This document shows positions 10,201 to 16,400 of a DNA stretch of 34,781 nt, one piece after another; position 1 is the stretch's first letter; the number at the start of each line of letters is the position of its first letter. A program made the position numbers and the translations under genes. Source of the stretch: an uncultured Bacteroidota bacterium. Its GTDB lineage: Bacteria; Bacteroidota; Bacteroidia; Chitinophagales; Chitinophagaceae. The stretch lies in assembly GCA_903881585.1 (NCBI GenBank), contig CAIRTW010000012.1, positions 1 through 34,781 of the forward strand. The letters run 5' to 3'. A model generated the notes under the pieces. The model was given only the letters and a program-made list of their open reading frames with translations. It did no database searches and was not told where the DNA came from.

Positions 10201-11506
10201 TGCAGCCGGTAGGTAATGTGTATGTGATCGTTGCAGTACCACCAAGTGCGCCGGAGACATTTCCGGCACCGGCTGTAACCGGAGCAATAGATGGATTGCT
10301 GCTGGTCCAGGTGCCGCCTGGTGTTGCATCTGTAAGTATGGTAGTAGAGCCCTGGCATAAAGTGTCTGTACCTAAAATAGGCGTTGGCAGCGGGTTAACA
10401 GTAAGATTAGTAGTTATAAGACAACCTGTCGGCAGTGTGTACGTGATGGTTGCATTGCCTACGCTCGAACCCGTCACGCAGCCGGTAGCACTCACTGAGG
10501 CTACAGCGCTGTTGCTGCTGCTCCATGTGCCGCCTGCATCGGTATCCGTTAAGCAATTGATGAGGCCGATACAAATGTTTGTATTGCCCGTAATGCCTGC
10601 TGGCAGCGGATTTACAGTGATGACCGTAGTGGTGTTGCAGCTAAGCGGAGAGGTGGCAGTAATGATAGTAGTGCCGCCAGAAATACCTGTAACAAGGCCG
10701 GTTGAAGGATCTATTGTTGCAACCCCTGTGTTGCTGCTTGTCCAGGTAATACCTGCCGTAGCATCAGTTAAAGTAATAGTGCTTCCCTGGCAAACAACCG
10801 AAGGGCCATTGATATTAGCGGTGGTATTAACGGTAACAACGGAAATAGATGAGCAGCCTGCGAGTGTATAGATTATAGTAGCAGTACCTCCCGAAATACC
10901 TGTAACACAACCTGTAGCCGCTACAGTAGCAACGGTAGCATCATCGCTGTTCCATGTGCCGCCTGAAGAAGCATCTGTTAAACATTGAATCGTGCCTACG
11001 CAAATGTTCGTCACGCCTGTAATAGCCGCTGGTCTTGGGTTTACGGTAATGCCGATAACATTGGACGTAGCTGTAGTTGTGCCAACGGTACAGTCACCTA
11101 CAATGCCTGTAAGCACCACCTGGTAGTAGCTATTTGCAAACAAACCTGGAGTTGTGTATGTAGCAGACACGGGGCCAGCCGACGATATAGTGCCTGGCGC
11201 ACCCACGTTCGACCAGCCGCCAACACCTGTTGCAGACGACTGCCACTGGTAGTTTGCGCTCCACGAGGCCACAGCTGTGCCACCCGGGATGTCCGTGAGG
11301 GTGAATCGCACCGAATCTCCCGAGCAAATAGACGTTGCCGAAGCGGTAAGATTAGCCCCGTTCACACACAGTTGTGCAAATGTTTCTCTGCTGGAAAACA
11401 AAGACGCGAGAAAAAAGATTCCTGCCAGAACTTTCATTTTGGAGGAACTGTTTTTGACAGAATAGGATCTTAAATTCGGAAATTGAGATCGTAAAAAATT
11501 AGTCAT
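1250..11506 (-). CDS. Giant secreted Ig-like repeat protein with T9SS type B (CHU_C) sorting domain
   Basis: The product has 3418 residues. A hydrophobic signal segment (KVLAGIFFLASLFSS) ends near residue 45 at FAQ. It is preceded by 23 polar residues, so translation may instead start at Met24 (position 11437). Residues about 46-160 form an Ig/PKD-like head with a YQWQSS motif. Residues about 163-2914 are roughly 38 tandem compact Big_2-like domains (core CVG, LTD, GGTWSSSN, ATV, VTG, GTATITYTL, TGC). Residues about 2915-3317 are five PKD/Ig-like domains (C-G, YxWxP, TTTYTV, GC pattern). Residues about 3318-3418 are a canonical gliding-motility-associated C-terminal domain: IPNTFTPDGDGVNDRF, VYNRWGELVF, GWDG and a terminal KGDVSIVR. 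Such tails send proteins through the type IX system and depend on SprF-like partners; one is encoded next in the operon. A role as a surface adhesin or fibre is inferred. It is poor in charged residues and rich in T, S, G, A and V. No exact TAnnTTTG box was found in the roughly 250 nt upstream. Confidence 0.95.
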   Translation of the reverse strand: MTNFLRSQFPNLRSYSVKNSSSKMKVLAGIFFLASLFSSRETFAQLCVNGANLTASATSICSGDSVRFTLTDIPGGTAVASWSANYQWQSSATGVGGWSNVGAPGTISSAGPVSATYTTPGLFANSYYQVVLTGIVGDCTVGTTTATSNVIGITVNPRPAAITGVTNICVGTIQCLTDASSGGTWNSDDATVATVAATGCVTGISGGTATIIYTLAGCSSISVVTVNTTANINGPSVVCQGSTITLTDATAGITWTSSNTGVATIDPSTGLVTGISGGTTIITATSPLSCNTTTVITVNPLPAGITGNTNICIGLINCLTDTDAGGTWSSSNSAVASVSATGCVTGSSVGNATITYTLPTGCLITTNLTVNPLPTPILGTDTLCQGSTTILTDATPGGTWTSSNPSIAPVTAGAGNVSGALGGTATITYTLPTGCIATVVVTVNPYGPINGNFNVCLGGTTTLTDAATGGVWSSSNPAIGSVDPVTGVVTGLTLGNFNIIYTLPFGCVATASLTVDPLPSAIGGPTSVCVGATITLNDLPTGGTWTSSTPTVAIIDPSTGVVTGISNGTTTITYTLPTGCTATTVIAVNPVAPITGPTSVCVGLGITLTDATPGGGWSSSNPGIASIDPFGNVTGLSAGTTIISYSLPSGCAATVVVTVNPLPATISGTLSVCEDGGVTCLTDATAGGVWSSTLVVIAPSGCATGYATGLGTVTYTLPTGCMTISNVTVNPLPAPITGNNTVCVGFTTALSDVSPGGTWSSVTAAVGTVGSSTGVVTGIATGSTEIIYTLPTGCTADTLVTVFPVPNTITGTLVVCQGSITSLTDVTSGGSWSSSTGAVATVDASGNVTGVSNGTSTITYTIPSGCFTTVVVTVNPLPAAITGPNTVCMGNTISLNDITGGGIWSSTFPAVGTVDVTGDVTGITAGTTTISYTINTGCAATLVVTVNSLFAITGNVEFCVGQSITLSDAAAGGTWSSVNPGIASVDAISGVVTGTGPAGGTTTIVYTLPTGCSANVIVTVNPSPLPITGITGVCAGLTTNLTDATVGGNWSSSTPTVAQVGATGIVTGITGGTAVITYQIGSSCIVTTIVTVYPFSRIIGNPNVCLGQTTSLTDATAGGTWGSINTGVATVDGSGNVTGVSVDTTTIYYSLPTGCEATVVVTVNPLSPITGGNTILCVGNTLTLNDATVGGIWTSSNTGIASVGSLTGIVTGGPGTGVVTITNTTPSGCVATTTITVNSLSAITGPTSVCMGSQITLNESTAGGVWSSSNPAVGSIDPLTGIVTGVSAGAVIITYTYGASCWVIYSVIVNPMSPVLGTLSLCPGLCTSLSDTTIGGVWSSSNTTIATIGSTTGLVCGVASGTAVITYTVPTGCSATAIVTVNTVLPLTGNPSICLGGTTTLTDAVAGGTWSSSNLAVATVDPLGNVTSAGTVGTSNITYTLPTGCVAVITVTVNPLPSPITGPNQVCAYGGTAQLSEATAGGTWSSFNPVISVTGVITGEVPGTGTVTYTLPTGCAVYYTITINPLPTAINGNLVICQGLSTTLSDLTNGGTWSTGNGSIATVGSISGIVTGIAPGTTMVTYTLASGCYVDTIITINPNPLPINGTLTVCVGLTTTLTDATGGGVWTSSNTAVATVGSSSGVVTGVGVAGGTATITYTLLTGCLNTVVVTVNPNPTAILGAGSVCVGQTICLTDATAGGTWSSSSAVAIVNSGTGCVTGLAAGTTIITYTLSTGCITTTIITVNPLSPITGTPSLCVGLTTNLTDATPGGTWSSNATGVATVGSTTGVVTGVTQGTATISYVMPSGCTSTIIVTVYALPTNISGTLSVCVGQTTSVSDGTAGGTWTSNNGNITIGSSSGIITGNIAGTSIITYTLGTGCTITAVVTVNPLAPITGATNLCQSQVTTVSDLVTGGVWSSSNTNVTVDAFGNVTANTVGTSTISYVLPTGCTTTLIVTVNSLAAIHGTTELCVGTSTVFTDSLLGGIWNSSNTGVATVNSITGIVTGVAPGTAIISYTLSSGCTATIIVTVAALSPITGPSSVCQGDSIALTDATPGGTWTSSFDSTATVSTTGEVIGHHSGTAIISYSYGPGCVAIHTVIVNPATPILGNLNVCLGLTTHLSDSTLGGTWSITPTTIAVINPSGTVTGIDAGTATVINTLPSGCIITAIVTVNVTNAIQGADSVCVGLTTALTDATAGVTWTSSTPSVASINSATGVVTGNAAGTTTITATSPLGCIATVVVTVNPLPSAILGTPVVCQGLTITLTDLTPLGTWSSSNTAVATVSAAGVVTGVLSGSTTSSTATITYTLPTSCITTVVVTVNPLPASITGNLVVCQGSTTDLSDITPGGTWSISPTTIATVDPFGVVTGVAGGTATVTYTLGTGCIITAIVTVNPLPNPISGNPNVCIGTTVCYTDGTPGGTWASSNPAVGSISAAGCVSGLTLGTTIITYDLTTTGCLVTVAVTVDPLPTPILGADSVCVGLTTQLTDATPGGTWTSSNTAIETIGLGTGLALGVSAGVVTDTYSLFSTGCFVTTTFTVNPTPLPITGNFSVCFGTCNTLADANPGGTWSSSNVVVAPIGSATGVVCGNVLGTATITYTLPTGCIITQVITVNPLPAPITGNTPICVGYSITLSDITPGGTWTSSLIDTASVIDTTGFVTGLHSGTSTITYTLTNTGCIATTVVTVNPIPDIITGRNTVCLHDSVMLSDANHGGSWTSLNPGIGSISPYGLSDSTAWIIGESAGGTVITYTMPTGCFITDSVTVFPLPPAITGPSVVCVNSFITLSDSSVGGTWSVNLVDTANINSVTGILVGVHSGTVLVTYTSNHGCTATKPVTVNPIPTPIYGIDRVCNGFSVALNDTSAGGIWSSSNIVIDTVNDTGLVTGFSPGTDTIFYTYPVTGCNVYTLFTVDPIPVITVVALPNAQICIGGSVILTASGASTPGGSAGTYVWAPPTALSSTAGNPVVASPTVTTTYTVIGTTQYGCSSDTTVTVHVDSMLLHIEITGRHSICAGDADTLIASGYTGSLFNWTPVTTGLSCTICDTTIARIVNTTTYTAVAIDTANCKYSASFTVSVNPLPILSVNPNPAIVCQGSTTQLTASGAATYTWFPNAFLNCDTCAIVIASDTQNLVYNVIGTTSFGCRDSILVPVSVLDTTQITISNDTIICLGQSVQLIATSTAGDGSHPEFYSWTPTTKLSDPNSPTPIATPDTTTQYSVTIKENFCFTRVENVTVYVEPQPTIIITASGTNVSAGTQVQLTASIANEVLVSDYIWTPADGLSCDRCFAPIATPTVTTTYTFTATSNYGCSSSADITISLFCDGSQVFIPNTFTPDGDGVNDRFFINAHGVSSIVRLSVYNRWGELVFQSLNSQPNDPGAGWDGTYKGMVLSPDVFMYVAEVICEIGQQPFSFKGDVSIVR
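1553..2763 (-). repeat. Five PKD/Ig-like domains before the CHU_C tail
   Basis: Residues about 2915-3317 of the 3418-residue protein hold five domains of roughly 80 residues with a different pattern from the main array: an initial C-x-G, then L-AsG, a Y-W-P core, a TTTYTV strand and a closing GC. Three of them carry an extra C-x-x-C (SCTIC, NCDTC, SCDRC) in the loop after the W-P core, which looks like a local disulfide or metal-type clip. This type of domain commonly sits directly before CHU_C tails in Bacteroidota. The last domain lacks the first cysteine (NVSAGTQVQL). Confidence 0.75.
2764..11020 (-). repeat. Array of about 38 compact Big_2-like domains (about 72 residues each)
   Basis: Splitting the translated protein at the linker (consensus VTVNPLPxx followed by I-x-G) gives 38 units; 8257 nt divided by 38 is 217 nt, about 72 residues. 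Each unit has a first cysteine (CVG/CQG/CLG), LTDAT-GG, W-S-S, AT-V, TG-VTG, GT-TITYTL, a second cysteine (TGC or close) and a closing V-VTVNP strand. The W-S-S-N-AT-V-G-VTG-GTA-I-T order matches bacterial Ig-like domain 2 (Big_2). However, the segment before the tryptophan is about ten residues shorter than usual, and two conserved cysteines bracket the domain. All 38 keep both cysteines. Some units are longer by insertion, for example the one around 4580-4760. Confidence 0.9.
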
Positions 11507-11637
11507 ACTACCGGTTTTAAAATTTTAATTTTTTGGCACTTAAACTTGTTTCAAAACTTAATTTTATTCCTCGCTGTTTTGTAAAAAAACGGCAACCTTA
11601 TTAGTTAATATATACGCAATACTATAAAAAAGTTTTC

Positions 11638-11679
11638 CACGACCCGTGAGTCGTGAGATATATCACCCATTTTAGTGGG
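11638..11679. promoter_or_regulatory. Consecutive small hairpins upstream of the type B giant gene
   Basis: CACGAC (11638-11643) pairs with GTCGTG (11650-11655) across a 6-nt loop. CCCA (11666-11669) pairs with TGGG (11676-11679) and can be extended by a T-G wobble. They lie 130-175 nt upstream of the 11506 start on the minus strand, in otherwise AT-rich DNA. No T-run follows on either strand, so they are not ordinary terminators. They could be leader-RNA structure or protein-binding sites; the function is unknown. Confidence 0.3.
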
Positions 11680-12097
11680 AGTAAACATACTAAAAAATGC
11701 TTTGCTAACCGAAAGTTACTCTAATTTATTTCAAAAAAAATGCCAAACACATATCTTGCAATATATAATTTGCCTGTTGGTTAATAAAATATTGTTTTTG
11801 TAGTATGCGTTATATCTAAGAAATTATTTCAGTTTTCTGTAAAAGAGGAATTTGAAGATGCCCAAGTCAACTCAACAATTGCAATATATATATCATGTTT
11901 GAAGTTTGTTCGGCATAAAACATGTGATTTTATCTTACTTGATGATCGCCGATTCAAAAGGGATTGGATCGAAAAATTCCGGTGGACATGGAAAAAATAA
12001 AAATCAATTCATATCATCGCATATGTTTTAATATAAATGCGACTTCGTATACAATAAAAAATACTTCTACTATAAACTCCCCAACATAGTTTGCGCT

Positions 12098-12213
12098 TAC
12101 CCCAACTCCTCCAAAAAGATACGATTTACCCCAACTCCTCTGGAAAAGGGGGCTATACCCCAACTCTACAGGATATTTTGTGCCTGCCCCAATTTTTTCG
12201 TGAAAATAAAAGG
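12098..12213. repeat. Four imperfect 29-nt direct repeats (TACCCCAACT core)
   Basis: TACCCCAACTCCTC occurs at 12098 and 12127, TACCCCAACTCTAC at 12156, and a weaker TGCCCCAATT at 12185. The spacing is exactly 29 nt each time. The rest of each unit diverges. The second unit can also fold, CCCC near 12129 facing GGGGG near 12148-12152. It could be a decayed dispersed hairpin repeat of the kind scattered through Bacteroidota genomes, or a local tandem repeat used as a binding site. It lies just upstream of the small peptide gene. Confidence 0.55.
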
Positions 12214-12265
12214 AGGTCTTATTCTTGCATTGTGAAAGCATTACAAACCTCTAAAACAAACTAAA

Positions 12266-12364
12266 ATGAAAAAGAAAGATTATTCATTGAGCGGCTATGT
12301 GTTTTTGTCGATTCCTTTGGCTTTTTTTGCGGGTGTCATCTACCTGATCATTTACATCCTCTAA
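12266..12364 (+). CDS. Hypothetical 32-residue single-pass membrane peptide
   Basis: ATG at 12266 opens a 32-codon frame ending TAA at 12362-12364. The product starts MKKKDYSLSG and continues as one hydrophobic segment (YVFLSIPLAFFAGVIYLIIY) to the end, giving a positively charged N-terminus and one membrane helix. The leader before the ATG (CAAACCTCTAAAACAAACTAAA) is A-rich without a Shine-Dalgarno, the usual style of Bacteroidota genes. TATTCTTG at 12220-12227 differs from the TAnnTTTG -7 box at one base and would give a leader of roughly 30 nt. I do not recognise the peptide. It is the only believable gene in the 1.9-kb divergent region. The charge and hydrophobicity layout supports it, but so short a frame could be chance. 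Confidence 0.4.
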   Translation: MKKKDYSLSGYVFLSIPLAFFAGVIYLIIYIL

Positions 12365-12845
12365 GGTAATATTCTTTAACTCCGTATTCCATTCTCCACT
12401 GATTTTTTAAGCTGGCTATATAATATCAATTGATTATTATACGCTATGTAATATAGTGTCTAGTAATTGAATAACAATCTAATAAGCATATAAAATACGT
12501 ATATGATAATAGGTATTTGCCTTTTACGCCTAATTTACAAAAAATGCAGGTTGTTTTATATTTAACCGGATAGGACGCTACTATGGTTGTTAACTATCTA
12601 ATAACAATAATTAACCCCGTTTAAAGACCTATATCCGTTAATTTTACTATTCCAAAAAATATTAAGTATTCTATTGCCTGATAAGTGGCTACCGCTTTGA
12701 ATAATGATAATAGAGTAATTGATGCTGGTATTTTTAGCAGTATTATATACCTCCTTATATACATTCTGTAAACTTTAAAATACGGGAAAAACACCCCCCT
12801 GGCCTTGGTTTTCAATAACTAAGTTTACAAACACAATATGGTTTG

Positions 12846-12923
12846 GCAAAAACCAATCAGCTTGATCCATCATAGCGTGGTTTATGCTGATTTTTGCAAT
12901 CTAAGATAGCTGCAAAAATGCAG
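12846..12923. promoter_or_regulatory. Mutually exclusive hairpins sharing one arm
   Basis: The segment GCTGATTTTTGCA (12886-12898) can pair with either of two neighbours. Upstream, GCAAAAA (12846-12852) plus TCAGC (12857-12861) match it with a 4-nt bulge. Downstream, TGCAAAAAT (12911-12919) plus CAG (12921-12923) match it with a single bulged G. Only one stem can form at a time. No poly-T run follows either stem. The region is 510-590 nt before the start of the type A giant gene, so it lies in the leader only if transcription begins far upstream. A switch-like role is speculative. Confidence 0.25.
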
Positions 12924-13030
12924 TATTAAATGAATTTTCTGAAATAATTTTATTTATTGATTATGTATCTTATTGACTTGTAAATACAAAATTTGAAAGA
13001 GAGGTTTTATTAATTTTATTACCCAAAACA

Positions 13031-13060
13031 ACAAAGTTTTTATAAAAATAGTAACTTTGT
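13031..13060 (+). promoter_or_regulatory. Candidate -7 box inside an inverted repeat
   Basis: TAACTTTG at 13052-13059 matches the Bacteroidota -7 consensus TAnnTTTG exactly. It falls within the right arm of a perfect 8-bp inverted repeat (ACAAAGTT at 13031-13038, AACTTTGT at 13053-13060). No convincing TTTG -33 box is at the right distance. In DNA this AT-rich an exact match can arise by chance, so the assignment is weak. Confidence 0.3.
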
Positions 13061-13143
13061 ATTAACATTTTAAGTTAAAATATAGTTAACGTAGTTTATA
13101 AATATGCGAGTATATTTTTTGTGTTAAATCACATATCGTTAGT

Positions 13144-13183
13144 AAAATATCTCCAATGAGATATTTTCATTAAAGTAAATTTG
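13144..13183 (+). promoter_or_regulatory. Candidate promoter with adjacent 10-bp palindrome upstream of the type A giant gene
   Basis: TAAATTTG at 13176-13183 matches TAnnTTTG exactly. Just upstream is a perfect 10-bp inverted repeat, AAAATATCTC (13144-13153) and GAGATATTTT (13158-13167), with a 4-nt CAAT spacer. The palindrome covers the position expected for the -33 element, the layout of a repressor or activator site. Transcription from here would give a leader of about 240 nt before the ATG at 13433. No clear TTTG -33 motif is visible. The stem could instead be a weak AT-rich terminator. Confidence 0.4.
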
Positions 13184-13432
13184 TGCAAAACGTTCATTTT
13201 TAAAACATTTTAATAACAAAGTAAATTGTTCCTGACTTTCGGAAAATCAAAATTATTTTTTTGAAAGCAGTGAAACCACCCCTGGAAGATAAAGTCGCAA
13301 TTAATTGAATTGGTGTATTGTTCTTAATGATCTTGTTATTTGCAGAGAAATAACCACATTTTTTCAGATAGTATAATGTACCTGTAAACTTAACTACGTG
13401 GAATATTTTCAGACAGGTTAAAACTGCCATAT

Positions 13433-16400
13433 ATGATGAAATACTACTCATTTATTACTGGCCGCAACACGGCTTCTGACATAACGAAAAAAAATACTAA
13501 CCGAATTCATGCTGAACGCCACCGGCATTTGCACCGGTCTGCCCAAATCCTTATTGCCATACTGGCGCTATGGGCAGGCATTGGAAACAATGCTTTCGCA
13601 ACGGCGTGGCGAACTAACAGCAATGCGAATATTAATACGCTGGCAAGCTGGACGGACGTTGCAACAGGAGCGTTGACACCCGGAAGCTTTACTGCTCCCG
13701 GCGACACCTGGACCATTCAGAATACAATGACCCAGGGTGCGCTATGGACTGTGACGGGAGATGTTACGCTCTCATCAGGGAGTTGGGCAGCAGGAGCCAA
13801 TGCAGTAAATTTTGGCGGCAGTTTCACCAACAATGTAAGCGCAGCCGCATTCACTTCTACGGGAATTACAACATTTAATGGAATTGTACCGCAAACGATC
13901 AGTGGCAGTGCTGCTACAACTTTTAGTGCACTGACGATCAATAATTCGACCGGTGTGTCATTATCAGGAACAGGCTGTACTGTGACGGGAAACCTAACTC
14001 TTGCAGCGGGTACATTCTCCGATGGAGGCAATGTAATAATACTGCAGGGGATCATAGCAGGCACAGGGACACACAGCAGCAGCGCAGGTGGCAAGATCAG
14101 CATGACCGGCGTTGCGAAAAGCATATCTGCGGCAACGTTGGGCAACCTTGAGTTCAACGCAGGTGCTGCGAGCGCATTTACATTAACTGGCAATCCTACT
14201 ATAAACGGCAACCTTACCTTTACCGGAGCTAGTAATACATGGACGATCGGGGCCTTTACGGTAACGCTGAAAGGCACAGTAGCCGGTATGTCGGCTACAC
14301 AGTATTTTACAGGTGGGGCTACCTCTAATTTGACGGTCAATTCCACAAGCGATCTTGGTACATTGTTCTTTAACCAGACAACTCCCGGCACTACCAACAA
14401 GATGGCAACGTTCACAGTAAACAGTGCCGGCCATACGGTTACTTTAGGTAACGCCTGCAGCGTAGCGACCACATTGGCGCTTACGGCTGGAACATTGAAT
14501 GATGGTGGCAATGTGATCACTTGCATTGGAAATGTTACTGGTGCAGGAACTCATGTAAGTGGTGCCGGTGGTAAAATAAGCATGACCGGGGCACTGGTAA
14601 GTATTGCAAATGGCGCAATAACTTTTGGTAATCTGGAGCTGAATCATGCCGGAGGCACAACATTTTCCATGACCGGCAGCCCAACAATAACTGGTGCGCT
14701 TACCTTCACCGGTGCTGCCAATACGCTGAATGTCGGAGCATTTACCCTTACCCTAAACGGGACTGTATCGGGGATGACTGCAGCAAAATATATAACTGGC
14801 GGGCCTACCACTAACTTAACTATCGGATCAAGCGGGGCGCTGGGTACATTATTTTTCGATCAAACTACAGTTGGCAGTTCTAATCAGATCGCTACTTTCC
14901 TGGTGACAGGGGGCGGCTCTGCTACTGTTGGCAACAATGCCGTATGCCAGACAGCCTTGACATTAACATCGGGTAAACTGATCGTGGGTGCTGCTGCAAC
15001 ACTAACCATTAATGGCACGTTTACCGGCAATGCAACCAATTGTATTACCGGCGGTGCAACTTCAAATATAACGACCGGCGGATCAAACACGTATTATTTT
15101 GACCAAACCACCCCCGGCAACACAAATAATTTTGCAACATTTATTGCCAGTGCTGGTACCAGTACACTCGCCACAAATCTGAGTGTTGGTACAACGCTTA
15201 ATCTTACGGGAACACTTGTTGATGGAGGCAATGTGATCACCTGTGCCGGAAATATCACAGGTGGGGGTACGCATACAAGCAGTACGGGCGGTAAGATCAG
15301 CATGACAGGTGCAGCAAAGAGCATATCTAATGCCGCAGCAACACTGGGCAACCTCGAATTAAACCATGCAACGGCAACCGCGTTCACAATGGCCGGCAGC
15401 CCAGTGATCACGGGCGCACTTACCTTTACCGGGACAGGCAACACGCTGACCATCGGTGCCTTTACATTAAACCTCAAAGGTACTGTGGCAGGTATGTCTG
15501 CAACTCAGTATTTAACCGGTAGTGCTACTTCCAATCTGAACATAAATTCTGCGAACGATCTGGCGACAATATTTTTTAATCAGACAACGCCGGGAACTAC
15601 TAATAATGTTGCAACGTTCACAATGAACAGTACAGGTCACTCCGCAACGCTGGGCAGTGCATGTGCTGTAGGAACAACTTTGGCATTGGCAGCAGGTACG
15701 CTTGCTGACGGCGGTAATGTGATCACCTGTGCGGGCAATATTACGGGTGCAGGCACACATACAAGTTTGACTGGCGGCAAGATCAGTATGACCGGAGCGG
15801 CAAAGAGCATTTCCAATGCTGCGGCAACTCTGGGCAACCTCGAACTGAACCATGCAACAGCAAGTGCTTTTACGATGGCAGGAAGCCCCACTATTACAGG
15901 TGCGCTCACTATTACGGGAACTGCAAATACATTGACGATCGGCGCTTTTACGCTTACGTTAGACGGAACGGTATCCGGAATGTCCGCCACCCAATTTTTA
16001 ACCGGTGGTGCTACATCTAATTTAACGATTGGCTCGGCTGGTGCGTTAGGCACGGTGTTTTTTGGAGCCGGCGGAGCATCTAATATCAAGAATTTTATTG
16101 TAAACGGCGGTGGTTCGGTTACATTAGGGAACAGCATGACAAGTGTTACCTTAATGGACCTGACACAGGTATCAGGTGGAAAAGTGGCGATCGGGGCGGG
16201 AGCAACTTTAACGATCAGCGGCACCTTCACTGGCAACACATCTGATTGCATTATTGGAGGAGCTACATCCAATTTAACTACTGGTGGATCGAACACTTAT
16301 TATTTCGACCAGACAACGCCGGGTACTTCAAACAATATCGCAACATTTATCGCGAGTGCCGGTACAAGTACATTGGGCAGTAACCTTAGTGTTGGCACTG

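Larger units (their letters stand above)
11507..13432. other. AT-rich divergent intergenic region
   Basis: This 1926-nt region separates the start codons of two divergently transcribed giant genes. It is visibly much more AT-rich than either gene, and stop codons are dense in all frames. It holds the hairpin group, 29-nt repeats, small peptide gene, alternative hairpins and candidate promoters listed separately. The stretches 11690-12090, 12370-12840 and 12930-13030 hold nothing I can assign. The exception is an open but start-less frame at 11788-12000. Both giants probably draw their promoters from the two ends of the region. Confidence 0.7.

Noticed and set aside
2764-11020. CRISPR-like or tandem DNA repeat interpretation of the giant genes
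   Set aside because: The periodicity is in codons of an intact reading frame with synonymous divergence. There are no identical short repeats with unique spacers.
1469-11473. Many plus-strand open frames of 60-220 residues opposite the type B giant gene
   Set aside because: They repeat with the period of the stalk domains and are rich in P, V, T and L as mirror images of the repeat codons. They are antisense shadows, not genes.
12014-12241. 75-residue minus-strand frame
   Set aside because: Most of it is the translation of the 29-nt C-rich repeats and of AT-rich sequence, with no recognisable motif.
12621-12815. 64-residue minus-strand frame in the divergent region
   Set aside because: It is hydrophobic and AT-driven in composition, with no supporting leader or similarity I can recognise.
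13200-13451. 83-residue minus-strand frame overlapping the start of the type A giant gene
   Set aside because: It overlaps the start of a certain gene and its probable leader, with no domain and no leader signals. It could be real only if conserved.
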